Origin: Alkanindiges hydrocarboniclasticus
Lineage (GTDB): Bacteria > Pseudomonadota > Gammaproteobacteria > Pseudomonadales > Moraxellaceae
Direction: 5' to 3'
NCBI RefSeq assembly: GCF_001982605.1
Contig: NZ_MLCN01000028.1
Span: forward strand, 1-64,000
Length of the DNA: 64,000 bases
The stretch's first letter is position 1; each line of letters starts with the position of its first letter. A program made the position numbers and the translations under genes. The notes below the pieces were generated by a model, which made no database searches, was not told the origin of the DNA, and saw nothing but the letters and a program-made list of their open reading frames with translations. Below are positions 54,454 to 64,000 of this stretch, in pieces.

Positions 54454-56139
54454 TTACTTGTTCTGAGCAGCCTTGATCAGGTCACCCAGAGTTTTAGGAC
54501 CTGCGTCCTGATTAGTAGCAGCTGGGGTGGTTGTGCGCAGATTATTGATTGCTTCACGCTCTTCCGCTTCATCTTTTGCCTTAATAGACAAGTTGATAGA
54601 ACGGGATTTGCGGTCAACATTGATAATCTTGGCTTCGATTTCCTGGCCAACGCTTAAATGCTTGGTTGCATCTTCAACACGGTCACGATTGATTTCAGAA
54701 GCTTTCAAGGTTGCTTCGATATCATCAGCCAGCTTCACGGTAGCACCGCGGGCATCAACTTCAGTAATCGTACCTTTAACCAGCGCACCGCGCTCATTCT
54801 TGGACAGATAGTCATTGAATGGGTCGTTGTTCAGTTGCTTCACGCCAAGGCTGATACGGTTACCTTCTGCATCAACAGACAGGATAACGGCTTCAACAGT
54901 GTCACCTTTCTTGTAACGACGGATGGCTTCTTCACCAGCTTCGTTCCAGGAAATGTCAGACAGATGTACCAGACCATCAATGCCACCTGGCAGACCAATG
55001 AAGATACCAAAGTCAGTGATTGACTTGATCGTACCAGACACTTTTTCGCCTTTTTCGTGGTTCTTGGCAAACTCTTCCCATGGGTTAGCACGGGTTTGTT
55101 TGATACCCAGAGAAATACGACGACGCTCTTCGTCAACTTCCAGAACCATTACATCAACTTCATCACCAATCTGAACCACTTTGGATGGATGAATGTTTTT
55201 GTTGGTATGATCCATTTCAGAAACGTGTACCAGACCTTCAACGCCTTCAGCGATTTCTGCAAAACAGCCATAGTCGGTCAGGTTGGTTACGCGTGCCTTA
55301 ACGATAGAGCCTTTTGGATAACGGCTCATGATTTCTAACCATGGATCAGAACCTAATTGTTTCAGGCCCAAGGATACACGGTTGCGCTCGCGGTCAAATT
55401 TCAGGACTTTAACAGTCACTTCCTGGCCAACTTCTACCACTTCAGACGGATGCTTGATACGTTTCCAAGCCATGTCAGTGATATGCAACAGGCCATCAAT
55501 ACCACCCAGATCAACGAATGCACCGTAATCTGTCAGGTTTTTGATTACGCCAGTAACAACCTGACCTTCTTCCAGCTGACCCAGCAGTGCTTCACGCTCT
55601 GCAGAGCTTTCGGCTTCCATAACCGCACGACGGCTTACCACAACGTTATTGCGTTTGGCGTCAAGCTTGATGACCTTGAATTCCAGGTCCTTGCCTTCCA
55701 GATGAGTGGTGTCACGGATAGGACGAGTGTCTACCAGAGAACCTGGCAGGAACGCACGAACTGGACCGATGTCCACAGTGAAGCCGCCTTTAACCTTACC
55801 AGAAATAACGCCGGTAACGATTTCGCCATCTTCAAAGATTTTCTCAAGTTTGGTCCAGGTTTCAGCACGCTTGGCTTTTTCGCGAGACAGTACAGTTTGA
55901 CCCATACCGTTGTCTAACGCTTCAACCACTACGTCAACGGTGTCGCCAACAGCAACTTCCAGTTCACGCTGATCGTTTAGAAACTCTGAACGAGGCACTA
56001 CACCTTCAGACTTAAGACCGGTATCAACTGTTACCCAGTCGCTGTCGATGTTTACTACGGTGCCTTGGATCACTGCGCCTTTTTCGACGTCAAGATTTAA
56101 TTGGCTTTCTTCAAATAAGGCGGCAAAAGATTCCGTCAT
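54454..56139 (-). CDS. rpsA: 30S ribosomal protein S1
   Basis: 561 residues with six S1 domains; the repeated [26 protein letters not shown] pattern is seen, for example [19 protein letters not shown] and [19 protein letters not shown]. Binds mRNA leaders and starts translation. It is followed by ihfB and preceded by cmk, the standard cmk-rpsA-ihfB order. Confidence 0.97.
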   Translation of the reverse strand: MTESFAALFEESQLNLDVEKGAVIQGTVVNIDSDWVTVDTGLKSEGVVPRSEFLNDQRELEVAVGDTVDVVVEALDNGMGQTVLSREKAKRAETWTKLEKIFEDGEIVTGVISGKVKGGFTVDIGPVRAFLPGSLVDTRPIRDTTHLEGKDLEFKVIKLDAKRNNVVVSRRAVMEAESSAEREALLGQLEEGQVVTGVIKNLTDYGAFVDLGGIDGLLHITDMAWKRIKHPSEVVEVGQEVTVKVLKFDRERNRVSLGLKQLGSDPWLEIMSRYPKGSIVKARVTNLTDYGCFAEIAEGVEGLVHVSEMDHTNKNIHPSKVVQIGDEVDVMVLEVDEERRRISLGIKQTRANPWEEFAKNHEKGEKVSGTIKSITDFGIFIGLPGGIDGLVHLSDISWNEAGEEAIRRYKKGDTVEAVILSVDAEGNRISLGVKQLNNDPFNDYLSKNERGALVKGTITEVDARGATVKLADDIEATLKASEINRDRVEDATKHLSVGQEIEAKIINVDRKSRSINLSIKAKDEAEEREAINNLRTTTPAATNQDAGPKTLGDLIKAAQNK

Positions 56140-56315
56140 GGTATACCTTGTTGGTTAGTGAAGTCGTCCTGGATCAGTCAGGTACGGGATTAAGTGAGAT
56201 AACCTGCAATGACTCTAAATCTGATCACTCATTGCGGCTATCATAAAAAAGATGTTACAAAAACGGTCTAAACTGATTTTCCCAGCAGGCTTAGGGCAAA
56301 CTGTTAGCACATGGA

Positions 56316-56993
56316 TTAGTGTTTGCTGTCAATATAATCAATCAGTGTTTTTAGCACTTGATCAATCGATAAATCTGAGCTATCAATAACCAAAGCATCA
56401 TGCGCCGGCTTTAGCGGAGCGACGGTTCGCTCCATGTCACGCTTATCGCGCGCCTGCAGGTCAGCTAAAATGGCATCAATTTTAGCATCAACACCCATGC
56501 CCTGCAACTGTTTTACACGGCGTGTTGCCCTTGCCTCTGCACTGGCAGTCAGATAAATTTTGGCTGGGGCTTCCGGAAAAACCACAGTTCCCATATCACG
56601 ACCATCAGCCACTAGTCCGGGCGCTTTGGCAAAATCACGCTGTCGCTTGAATAATGCCTCACGCAAGCTGGGAATCACAGCCACTTTAGATGCCATACTT
56701 CCTACTTCTTCGGTACGGATCTGGTCGGTAACATCCTGCCCATTGAGCAAAATCTGTGGCCCCTGACCATCCTGTACCCTGAACTGTATATCCAGTGAAG
56801 CTGCAAGCTGCTCTAGCGCGGGTAAATTTAAAGGCTCTTGCAGCAAGCTGGCCTGACCAGCCGCCAGACCCAGTAAGCGATATAACGCGCCTGAATCCAG
56901 AAAGTGATAGCCATAATGCTGAGCCAGCTTACCGGCAAGTGTTCCCTTGCCTGAGCCACTTGGCCCATCAATGGTAATGACAAAAACAGACAT
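56316..56993 (-). CDS. cmk: Cytidylate kinase
   Basis: 225-residue CMP/dCMP kinase. P loop GPSGSGKGT (10-18), the [10 protein letters not shown] substrate site and [11 protein letters not shown] are present. It lies 176 bp upstream of rpsA. Confidence 0.96.
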   Translation of the reverse strand: MSVFVITIDGPSGSGKGTLAGKLAQHYGYHFLDSGALYRLLGLAAGQASLLQEPLNLPALEQLAASLDIQFRVQDGQGPQILLNGQDVTDQIRTEEVGSMASKVAVIPSLREALFKRQRDFAKAPGLVADGRDMGTVVFPEAPAKIYLTASAEARATRRVKQLQGMGVDAKIDAILADLQARDKRDMERTVAPLKPAHDALVIDSSDLSIDQVLKTLIDYIDSKH

Positions 56994-57022
56994 TCATAAT
57001 CGCCTTATTAATCAAAGCTGCC

Positions 57023-57451
57023 TTATAGCTGACGGGCAATTTTTGCAAGGCCAACACCAATGGCAACTTTTAGACCAGCCAGAATAGGCAGGGACATGAG
57101 TGGCAGTTTGCCCGTAAGCTCAATTTCATACGTCAGCAAAGTCCCACCATCAACTGATGTAAACTTAAGGCGGCCAACATGATGCTTGATCAATGGATTA
57201 CCGATCAGCTTATATTCAATTAACTGGTTTGGTTCAAGCGTAGTAATCTGCTCTTTAATCGGTTTAACCGGTCCAAAACCCATTTGACGTACTGAACCCA
57301 GTCCGTCCGGATTATGCGGGTCAGCAGCATCCTTAATGCGTTCAACCTGTACTGGCCAGAAAGCATCGTTATAAATACTATGCTTGGAAAATGCTTCAAA
57401 AACCTGTTCAGGTGATTGTTTAAATTTTTGTTGGACGGTAATTTTCGCCAT
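57023..57451 (-). CDS. SRPBCC/START-like protein
   Basis: 142 residues with the polyketide cyclase/dehydrase-type helix-grip fold. The first strand and helix read KITVQQKFKQSPEQVFEAFS, and a long C-terminal helix ends LKVAIGVGLAKIARQL. The fold forms a hydrophobic pocket; the ligand is unknown. No partner gene is implied by position between cmk and tadA. Confidence 0.78.
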   Translation of the reverse strand: MAKITVQQKFKQSPEQVFEAFSKHSIYNDAFWPVQVERIKDAADPHNPDGLGSVRQMGFGPVKPIKEQITTLEPNQLIEYKLIGNPLIKHHVGRLKFTSVDGGTLLTYEIELTGKLPLMSLPILAGLKVAIGVGLAKIARQL

Positions 57452-57551
57452 AGCAGATGTCTGTCGTAAAAAATTGCCCTAGACTAGCATAATTTTTTTA
57501 TTCTGCTGGCTTTTTCAATAATTGTTAACAATCAGCAAGTTGTTTTTAAGG

Positions 57552-58043
57552 TTATTTTTGGCGGCGTGCTGCAAAAAATTGCTTTAGTATTATTTGCGAT
57601 TGTTCAGCCAGAACACCACCTTCAAAACTGAAAAAATGATTATAAAAACCACTTTGCATAAGCTGGCGCGCGCTGATCAGTGAACCAGCACGGGGTTCCG
57701 TCGCCGCAAATACCACATGTTGTATTCGTGCATGGATAAGTGCACCCACACATTGGGTACAAGGCTCTAGCGTAACATACAGGGTGGTGTTTAAAGGCAA
57801 GCGGTAATTTTGCAACTGCTGACAGGCATCCCGGATCGCACAGATTTCAGCATGGGCAGTGGGATCATGCAAACCAATAGGCTGGTTAAAACCAGAACCG
57901 ATAACCTGCTCATCATGCACCAGTACTGCCCCTACCGGTACTTCGCCACATGCCGCTGCTTGTTGGGCTAACAGTAACGCCTGCTGCATCCAGTACTCAT
58001 GCTTGTCAGCTGGTGTAAGACTTAAATCTAAAGATGGCAGCAC
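57552..58043 (-). CDS. tadA: tRNA adenosine(34) deaminase TadA
   Basis: Zinc deaminase that makes inosine at position 34 of tRNA-Arg. Zinc and catalytic residues are H64 and E66 (HAEICAI) with C95 and C98 (EPCTQCVGAL). The 163-residue frame starts at GTG 58043. Confidence 0.93.
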   Translation of the reverse strand: MLPSLDLSLTPADKHEYWMQQALLLAQQAAACGEVPVGAVLVHDEQVIGSGFNQPIGLHDPTAHAEICAIRDACQQLQNYRLPLNTTLYVTLEPCTQCVGALIHARIQHVVFAATEPRAGSLISARQLMQSGFYNHFFSFEGGVLAEQSQIILKQFFAARRQK

Positions 58044-58100
58044 TGGATTAAACCTGAGGGTTAAATGGTGGGATGAAGAATCTAAAGCGATAAAATATAA

Positions 58101-58130
58101 AATGGCGTGATTTAATTAAAGCACGCCATT
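58101..58130 (-). terminator. Terminator of the ung-hydrolase operon
   Basis: AATGGCGTG and CACGCCATT form a 9-bp stem around 12 bases; on the minus strand TTTTATATTTT follows. Confidence 0.8.
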
Positions 58131-58170
58131 AAAACCATATTTCTAACCTATATTCTTAAAAAATATAGTC

Positions 58171-59292
58171 TTAAACCACATCAAAATTACGCAGGATTTC
58201 CATCCATTCAGTATCATCTGCCATAGGGACTGTACCCAGCGCTTCTTTTAAGCTGTTAAAGGATTTGGCCTGCCATGATGGGGCTAAATCCTTATCCACT
58301 AAACGTGCGCGCACCCCTTCTATAAAATCAGGATGCAGTGTTTTCCACTCAGCCAAGGTTTTTTCCAGTTCAAAAACACGCGACCATGCCGGTGCAGTTT
58401 TACCCCATTGCCACAATAACCATGTCAATGCAGCAGTAGATGGTGAGCCTTTGGCCAGATTCTCACCCGCCTGACGCAGCCAGTCACTACGGGCTTCCAT
58501 CAGGCTGGTAATGGCCTGATAATCCTGCATAAAATTCTGGCCACGACACACACTATGAATCACATCCAGTGAATCCTGTAATGGACCAGCAGACAATGGA
58601 CGATGCAATGCATCCAGAGTGTCATCTATAGCGCGGAAAGAACCCGCCGGATAAGCATTCCAGTCAATCTGGGTAAGCCGGGCCAGTACTTCCTCACGGG
58701 TTTCACCACTAATGTGTGTGGCCCAACCAATGGTATATGCGCCTGAAGCACTCATGATAGAGCCAGTCAGACCCAGAAACAGGCCAATCGCTCCGCGCTC
58801 TGCCAGAAAACGGGTTGCCCCTACATCCGGATACAGGCCAATATTGATTTCAGGCATGGCCAAGCGTGAATATGGTGTAACCAGTCTAAATGGTGCAGCC
58901 ATAAACAACCCCATTCCCCCACCCATGACATAGCCTTCACCCCAGACCACGACAGGCTTGGGATACTGATGCAATGCCAGATCCAGCGCATATTCTTCCT
59001 TAAAAAAATTGTGCGCTATATTACTTTCATCATTAATGATGAGCTGGCGTAACTTGCGTACATCACCACCGGCACAAAATGCTTTTGGAGTAGTGCTATC
59101 CAGCCAGATTGCTGTAGTTTGCTCATCTGTTTTTAAAGTTGCAAAGACATCAAACAATGCCTTGGCCAATGCTTCATCAAGGGCATGCAAGGATTTTGGA
59201 CGATTCAGGCGTACCAGTGTCCAGCCATTGCCCATACGTTCTACAATTAGGTCTGGATGCTCAGTTAAATTTGTCATTTGTTGATTACTCAT
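58171..59292 (-). CDS. Enoyl-CoA hydratase-family protein, 3-hydroxyisobutyryl-CoA hydrolase-like
   Basis: 373-residue crotonase-fold enzyme. CAGGDVRKL and GYVMGGGMGLF form the oxyanion hole, and EINIGLYPDVGATRFL is the HIBCH signature. The tail EGVRARLVDKDLAPSW is also typical of valine-pathway hydrolases. I start at 59292, where ATGA overlaps the ung stop; ATG 59307 is also in frame. Co-transcription with ung is implied. Confidence 0.85.
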   Translation of the reverse strand: MSNQQMTNLTEHPDLIVERMGNGWTLVRLNRPKSLHALDEALAKALFDVFATLKTDEQTTAIWLDSTTPKAFCAGGDVRKLRQLIINDESNIAHNFFKEEYALDLALHQYPKPVVVWGEGYVMGGGMGLFMAAPFRLVTPYSRLAMPEINIGLYPDVGATRFLAERGAIGLFLGLTGSIMSASGAYTIGWATHISGETREEVLARLTQIDWNAYPAGSFRAIDDTLDALHRPLSAGPLQDSLDVIHSVCRGQNFMQDYQAITSLMEARSDWLRQAGENLAKGSPSTAALTWLLWQWGKTAPAWSRVFELEKTLAEWKTLHPDFIEGVRARLVDKDLAPSWQAKSFNSLKEALGTVPMADDTEWMEILRNFDVV

Positions 59293-59999
59293 TCGTCCAA
59301 TTGCCATTGTATAGGTGCTTTTCCATGCTCGGTCAAATACTGGTTTGTTTTTGAAAATACCTTGCAGCCAAAAAAGCCACCCCGATTGGCAGCCAGTGGC
59401 GATGGATGGGCTGCCTTTAGAATTAAATGTTTACTGCTATCAATACGCTTGCCCTTACGCTGGGCATAAGCACCCCACAGGATAAATACCGTATGCTCGG
59501 TTTTTTCATTGATCACATCAATCACACGATCGGTAAAATCTTCCCAACCCTTGTTTTGGTGAGAGGTTGGTGCTCCAGCATTTACGGTTAGTACACTATT
59601 AAGCAGTAATACACCCTGACGTGCCCAGTTAGACAAATCACCATGTCTGGCTGGTGGTATACCCAAATCGTTATACAGTTCCTGATAAATATTTTTTAAG
59701 GAGGGTGGCAAGGGTACGCCGCGCTGCACAGAAAATGACATGCCATTGGCCTGATTAGGGCCATGATAGGGGTCTTGCCCCAGGATCACTACCTTGACAT
59801 CATTAAGTGGTGTGGTGTTCAGGGCATTAAAAATTAAAGGGCTGGGCGGATAAATAACCTGCTTTTCCTGTTTCTGTGTTGACAGAAAATCACGCAGCTG
59901 GGTCATGGTGTCGCTAATCAGAATATCAGTAAGAGGCTGCTTCCAGCTAGGATCAAGCTTTACCCGGTCCAGTATGGTCTCTTCCTGATTCACCGCCAT
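59289..59999 (-). CDS. ung: Uracil-DNA glycosylase
   Basis: 236 residues. The water-activating loop is GQDPYHG (D76), and the DNA-intercalating loop is HPSPLAANRGG (H198). Removes uracil from DNA. Overlaps the following hydrolase gene by 4 bases. Confidence 0.97.
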   Translation of the reverse strand: MAVNQEETILDRVKLDPSWKQPLTDILISDTMTQLRDFLSTQKQEKQVIYPPSPLIFNALNTTPLNDVKVVILGQDPYHGPNQANGMSFSVQRGVPLPPSLKNIYQELYNDLGIPPARHGDLSNWARQGVLLLNSVLTVNAGAPTSHQNKGWEDFTDRVIDVINEKTEHTVFILWGAYAQRKGKRIDSSKHLILKAAHPSPLAANRGGFFGCKVFSKTNQYLTEHGKAPIQWQLDE

Positions 60000-60255
60000 C
60001 TTCCTTTTACTCCAATGATTTTCAACACAAATGCAGTGCTTTTTTAAACACTATAATTATACCTATAAACCAAGCTTAATAGGCTTAAAGCCCCTGAAAA
60101 TACCGCTCTATTGTTATTTTTTGTTCATTAAACAGTCATTAAAAAATTGATCTGCATGGATATTAGCGTTTTTTCTATCAATTATCAGTAAATATGTAGG
60201 ATAAATATATCTTTATAATCGTAAAATGGTAGCACTGGACTGTGGGCTGTGACTT

Positions 60256-61386
60256 TTGAAGAATTCAATTAATCCTAAACTACGTCATTTACTGTCAAAT
60301 CTGGGGGTCAGTTTTAATCAGATTAAGCCAAAAGAACAGGTGTTTAGTGCTGTAGGGGCTTTTCTGGGTTTGCTCCTTTCATCGTTGGTCAGTCATCTGA
60401 TCTTGGGTTCGGTTAATCCATGGTTTGTTGCCCCGATGGGCGCTTCAGCTGTTTTGTTATTTGCTGTTCCTGCCAGTCCCCTAGCCCAGCCCTGGTCGAT
60501 TCTGGGGGGTAATCTGGTGGCTAGCCTGATCGGGGTTTGGGCAGCCCATACCTTTTTAGATATTAATGTAGCTTTAAGCATTGCAGTATCACTGGCAATT
60601 TTTGTAATGATTAGCCTGCGCTGCCTGCACCCACCCAGTGGCGCTATTGCCATGACTGCTGTGGTAGGCGGCCCGGCTATTTATGATCTGGGCTATAGTT
60701 TTGCCTTATGGCCAGTGGCAATTAACTCGGCACTAATGGTAATTGCTGCCCTGCTATTTAATAATCTTGTGGGTCGCCGCTATCCACATCCATCTACCCA
60801 GCAGGACATAAAAACCCATGTGACCAATCCGCTGCCCAGTGACCGTTTGGGCGTAACCTCTGAAGATTTCCAGCAGGTAATGAACAAGCATGCTGAACTG
60901 CTTGATATTAATGCCAGCGACTTAAAAGAACTGATGTTTGAAGCGCAACAGCAAGCCTATCAGCGTATTACGGGTAATGTGCGCTGTATAGACATTATGA
61001 CTAAAAATGTCTTATCCCTAAAAGCAGATGATTCGCTGGTGACTGCCCTATCCCTGTTTGAACAAAATAACCTGATGAGCCTGCCAGTGCTTAATGAAAA
61101 GCACCAACTGGTAGGAACCCTTTCGGTTTATCATTTAATGCAAATTTACGATGGCTATGTGGGGTTTAGAACCCATCTGGACGGCCCTGCCCAGTTTGTT
61201 TATCAGGTAATGGAACGCAAGGTATTTACGGTCAAGGCTGACCAGCCCCTAAGTGACCTGATTCCCTTTTTTACCGACAAAGGTTTTCATTATCTGCCGG
61301 TAGTGGGGGCTGAGCGTACATTGGAGGGTATTATTGGCCGTGCTGATGTAATTGCTGCTTTGTTTGAATTGCAGGTTAGTGGTTAA
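60256..61386 (+). CDS. HPP-family membrane protein fused to a CBS pair
   Basis: 376 residues. An HPP domain with four or five membrane spans (about 30-180, signature LRCLHPPSGAIAMTAVVGG) is followed by a linker and two CBS domains (about 245-370, IMTKNVLSLKADDSL and VMERKVFTVKADQPL). HPP proteins have been linked to nitrite transport in chloroplasts; the CBS pair suggests gating by adenine nucleotides. The start is TTG at 60256 with a poor ribosome site, so it is uncertain. Confidence 0.85.
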   Translation: MKNSINPKLRHLLSNLGVSFNQIKPKEQVFSAVGAFLGLLLSSLVSHLILGSVNPWFVAPMGASAVLLFAVPASPLAQPWSILGGNLVASLIGVWAAHTFLDINVALSIAVSLAIFVMISLRCLHPPSGAIAMTAVVGGPAIYDLGYSFALWPVAINSALMVIAALLFNNLVGRRYPHPSTQQDIKTHVTNPLPSDRLGVTSEDFQQVMNKHAELLDINASDLKELMFEAQQQAYQRITGNVRCIDIMTKNVLSLKADDSLVTALSLFEQNNLMSLPVLNEKHQLVGTLSVYHLMQIYDGYVGFRTHLDGPAQFVYQVMERKVFTVKADQPLSDLIPFFTDKGFHYLPVVGAERTLEGIIGRADVIAALFELQVSG

Positions 61387-61430
61387 TAGTATGAATTTGA
61401 ATAAGTGAAATAAGAGATTAAGTTTAAAAT

Positions 61431-61457
61431 TTACACTAGGATATTATGTTAGTAATT
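61431..61457 (-). repeat. Dispersed intergenic motif, copy 5
   Basis: On the minus strand ACTA (61453-61450) then TATCCTAGTGTAA (61443-61431), between the convergent HPP-CBS and queD-like genes. Confidence 0.78.
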
Positions 61458-61543
61458 AAATTTACCGCTAAATAATTACAGTTTTTTAAGGAAGTTGAAT
61501 AGAACTAATTTCTCATAAATAGATAAAATGCTTAATTATTGAA

Positions 61544-62146
61544 TTAAGCATTTACGATGACTTGGGGCGTCACTTCCGGATTTAAAAAGCTAATGCCTTG
61601 TTTGAGTTGCTCATACATCTGTGGATTAGCCCATTCCTGCTGAACCTGCTCAGAGAATTCAATATCATTAAGGCTTAAAAGGCCCATTTGTGAATTTGCG
61701 ATGTCTTCGCGGAAACACTGGGCATAACCAGTAGCAGTTTCATGCACAATCACAGAATGCACCTGAACATCACCTTCCCCATTCTGGGTAGTGGTTTGTT
61801 GTAGAACCTGATCTGCCAAAAAAAAGAAAACACGGGAAAACTGCTCTGCGGAGGGTGACACTGGCAAGCTGATCCAGCGGGCACTATAGGTTTTGCAGGC
61901 ATCAATATAGCCTGCGTCATCCTGGCTCCAGAAACAGATGGCATGGTCAAAGCTATCGATTAAATCCTTAATCACGCCCTTTAATAAACCAAAGTCATAA
62001 ACCATCTGGCCATGATCAAGTCGGTTGGCAGACAAAATTAGCTCTACCTGATAGCTATGACCATGAATGGAACGACGGCAACGGTCTGAAGTACAGTTGC
62101 GCACGATATGGGCATTTTCAAACTTAAAAAGTTTGCGGATAAGCAT
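61544..62146 (-). CDS. queD: 6-carboxytetrahydropterin synthase QueD-like, long form
   Basis: T-fold enzyme of queuosine precursor synthesis or pterin metabolism. Zinc ligands are H13, H28 and H30 (FENAH, SIHGHSY), C23 is at the catalytic position, and FDHAICF and VHETATGYAQC complete the site. At 200 residues it is about 80 longer than E. coli QueD, with an added C-terminal region. The cysteine is four residues ahead of HGH rather than three. The exact reaction is less sure than the fold. Confidence 0.8.
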   Translation of the reverse strand: MLIRKLFKFENAHIVRNCTSDRCRRSIHGHSYQVELILSANRLDHGQMVYDFGLLKGVIKDLIDSFDHAICFWSQDDAGYIDACKTYSARWISLPVSPSAEQFSRVFFFLADQVLQQTTTQNGEGDVQVHSVIVHETATGYAQCFREDIANSQMGLLSLNDIEFSEQVQQEWANPQMYEQLKQGISFLNPEVTPQVIVNA

Positions 62147-62294
62147 TGTTGTTAATCCTGTGATTCACTTGCAAGAAGCCTGATGATTATAAGTTAATTT
62201 TGGCAGTTATGCGCAGCGATTCATGAAGGCTTTGTAGCCCATATTTTTCACGTACTTGTCTCATCGCAAGCTCACACTTAAAACCAGTCATGAA

Positions 62295-63290
62295 TTACTG
62301 CGGCATGGCCTGTTGCAAAAGCTCCAATACATTTTGGCTACTGCTGGCAAGCGCTGCAATAGGCATTTGATGGCGCTGGTATGCCATGACTTGCTCACCC
62401 TGACGATACAGGTTACTGGTGAGATAACGCTTGCGACCTGACAGGCTTACAATAATCTGGGCCTCGAAAAATTCACTTTGAATAGCTAACAGACGGTCGA
62501 GGTTTTCTGGCTTTTTATCGAGTTTAAAGGCAGGGTCTGTCCATAATTTTCCAATCTGATCAAGATACTGCATGCCACGGTCGCGCTGGTTGACCCACTC
62601 CTGTACCTGATTTAACTGCAAGTCGTCGCTAAGCGCGCTAAGCAGCACTGCCGATGCAGTATTGACATTGATGGGACTAAAATATGGCACTGCGGTGATA
62701 TAAGGTGCAATCAGGTTATAGCTGCGCTGGTCAAAACCACGTACCTGCCGTAACTCTTCCACCTGCATAAAGGGTCGATTGGCAGCCACATACCCCGGTT
62801 GCTGGCCAAGATAAAAGCTGTCTTCTGCACCCATGGAGCCTGTTACCGTGTCATCCGGATCTTGCCAGTCCATTACACTTTCAGCCAGCTCTGCCGGAAG
62901 GCCCACCCGCTTGAGCAATCGGCCAAAAAGCTCAAAAGCTTCTTTGTCAGGGATTCCATCATGATAAAGGTTATTCAGGTTAAAGCGTGACGACTGATCC
63001 AGCAGCCGGCCGGTTACCATGCCATCTTCCACCGGAAAAGGTGGTAGCGGTTGCGCCCACTGTTCACTCAGGTTGTCATTGTTTTTGCTATTTTTCGCGT
63101 CATTGATTAAAAGCTCGGATAAAAAATATTCGCCAGATTTGGCATAAATCCAGGCCTGATCCTGCCTTAGCAAAATACTGCCTTCCCGAAGCATGCGCTG
63201 CTGCTGGTTTAGAATACCCATTGCCATGATACTGGCAATAACTACCATAAAAAGGATGGTCAGTAAGGCAACACCGCGCTGGTTATTCAC
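62295..63290 (-). CDS. gspK: Type II secretion minor pseudopilin GspK
   Basis: 331 residues. The prepilin signal is MNNQRG followed by VALLTILFMVVIASIMAMG; as in other GspK proteins, Glu at +5 is absent. The large globular domain includes SVMDWQDPDDTVTGSMGAED, the GspK metal-binding loop, and PINVNTASAVLLSAL, a helix-hairpin-helix-like SAM segment. It caps the pseudopilus tip with GspI and GspJ. gspJ lies 29 bases upstream. Confidence 0.94.
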   Translation of the reverse strand: MNNQRGVALLTILFMVVIASIMAMGILNQQQRMLREGSILLRQDQAWIYAKSGEYFLSELLINDAKNSKNNDNLSEQWAQPLPPFPVEDGMVTGRLLDQSSRFNLNNLYHDGIPDKEAFELFGRLLKRVGLPAELAESVMDWQDPDDTVTGSMGAEDSFYLGQQPGYVAANRPFMQVEELRQVRGFDQRSYNLIAPYITAVPYFSPINVNTASAVLLSALSDDLQLNQVQEWVNQRDRGMQYLDQIGKLWTDPAFKLDKKPENLDRLLAIQSEFFEAQIIVSLSGRKRYLTSNLYRQGEQVMAYQRHQMPIAALASSSQNVLELLQQAMPQ

Positions 63291-63319
63291 GTTATTCCTG
63301 ATCCTTAATCGCTGGTAAC

Positions 63320-64000
63320 TTAGTCATTACTGGCCTGAATTCCACTGTTAATATCATCATTTTGCGAATTGTCCTGCTGGCCAGATTGCCCGTTATCTGC
63401 TCCCTTATTGGCACTGGTATTTGTTGCTACGGGTTCAGGCAATTTTTTAACCAAACTAAAGCGCCATAGAATTGGCCGGTCATTAATTGTAAATTGCAAT
63501 TGAATGCCCTGTGGCAAGCGGCTATCGCCCTGAGGTACTTTACTCGTATCCGTTTCTGCCAGATTATTAACAGGTGGCCAGAAATCTGCCGGTGCTGGCT
63601 CCAGGGCTTGCACACTAAAATTGCTAATGTCACTCAACAGTACGCTAGTAGGCGGCGTCTGGGATCGTACCTGATCCGGGTTACGATAGCTGGTCCGGGT
63701 TAGGCGTTGCTGGCCAGCATCGTATTGATAGCTTACCCGCTCAATGCTGCTGGTACTGCGCATAGTGGGGTCAAATGCACCCATACGCGTAAAGGTAATT
63801 TTATTGTCGGCAATAATCAGGGCCGGTTCTGTGGTTGCAGACTGTCGTGCCGGACGGGCCGCAAGCTGGCTAAAATCACGCAGCATGAGGGTATAGCTGC
63901 TTTGTAAGGTCGATAGACGCTGGGTATGAATCTGGTTGCGCTCACGCACTTTGATTAATGCATCAAATACCTTCCAGCCAGCCAATGCCAGTACTGCAAA
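63320..64000 (-). CDS. gspJ: Type II secretion minor pseudopilin GspJ (5' end outside window)
   Basis: The frame stays open to the window edge, with FAVLALAGWKVFDALIK at the edge as the end of the pilin-like N-terminal helix. The true start and prepilin peptidase site are therefore beyond 64000. The C-terminal part shows the beta-domain and ends in a low-complexity tail rich in Asn, Gln and Asp. Its pairing with gspK supports the call. Confidence 0.85.
   Translation of the reverse strand, partial: FAVLALAGWKVFDALIKVRERNQIHTQRLSTLQSSYTLMLRDFSQLAARPARQSATTEPALIIADNKITFTRMGAFDPTMRSTSSIERVSYQYDAGQQRLTRTSYRNPDQVRSQTPPTSVLLSDISNFSVQALEPAPADFWPPVNNLAETDTSKVPQGDSRLPQGIQLQFTINDRPILWRFSLVKKLPEPVATNTSANKGADNGQSGQQDNSQNDDINSGIQASND

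Noticed and set aside
55357-55917. 186-codon plus-strand frame opposite rpsA
   Set aside because: Antisense of repeated S1 domains; open frames on the reverse strand are expected there.
61431-61457. Motif copy 5 considered as a Xer/dif recombination site because it contains TTATGTTA
   Set aside because: The other four copies lack that half-site, and arm spacing does not fit a dif site.

Overview
The window looks like chromosomal DNA from a gammaproteobacterium of the family Moraxellaceae, probably close to Acinetobacter. I infer this from gene content and from protein starts that resemble that group (PyrF opening MSIIVALD, PpiD, IscR-S-U-A-HscBA-Fdx, EarP next to an EF-P with Arg32, GspJ/GspK, a membrane class III cyclase). 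No species can be named from sequence alone. I saw no tRNA, rRNA, CRISPR array or intact insertion sequence.

Layout. 0.1-1.2 kb: oxidative-stress repair (msrB, gpx). 1.4-6.5 kb, minus strand: an export operon of an outer-membrane channel, an HlyD-type adaptor and two ABC-2 permeases, with no ATPase gene. 6.7-12.1 kb, minus: dapC, glnD, purT. 12.3-16.1 kb, plus: a lipoprotein, earP-efp and a CynX-type transporter. 16.2-20.8 kb: ychF, a GST, a 31-residue acidic mini-protein, a HIT protein and an adenylate cyclase. 21.1-26.6 kb, minus: the complete isc operon with an IscR type-1 site ahead of iscR. 26.7-31.5 kb: an SCP2-like membrane protein, a phasin, HU, PpiD and an unrecognised 279-residue protein.

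32.1-49.2 kb, plus: a 17-kb Ter (tellurium/stress response) island. It starts with a five-gene biosynthetic module (ATP-grasp, PRTase-TRSP, HAD phosphatase, StiP-type PRTase-PELOTA, CitE-like lyase). Then come terA, terD, terC, terE, terF, an AIM24-like gene, terZ, terY, terX, terY, and a TerY-phosphatase-kinase signalling triad. The triad's kinase has been gutted by an internal deletion: only its first ~24 and last ~84 residues remain, out of frame with each other. No terB is present. A 67-bp imperfect direct repeat flanks the island; one copy is the 5' end and upstream DNA of the 279-residue gene, the other is a dead relic at the far end. A vapBC toxin-antitoxin pair lies just beyond.

50.6-64 kb: a UraA-type permease, DUF2058 protein, then minus-strand cmk-rpsA-ihfB-lapA-pyrF, tadA, ung with a HIBCH-like hydrolase, an HPP-CBS membrane protein, a long QueD-like enzyme, and gspK/gspJ (gspJ runs off the end). 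A strong terminator hairpin sits across the lapA stop codon just ahead of pyrF, an arrangement that resembles E. coli rph-pyrE attenuation.

A short dispersed motif (ACTA, six bases, then TATCMTAGTGTAA) occurs five times, always between genes and mostly between convergent ones. Two of these copies lie inside the repeats that flank the Ter island. Base counts, alignments and motif searches here were done by eye.
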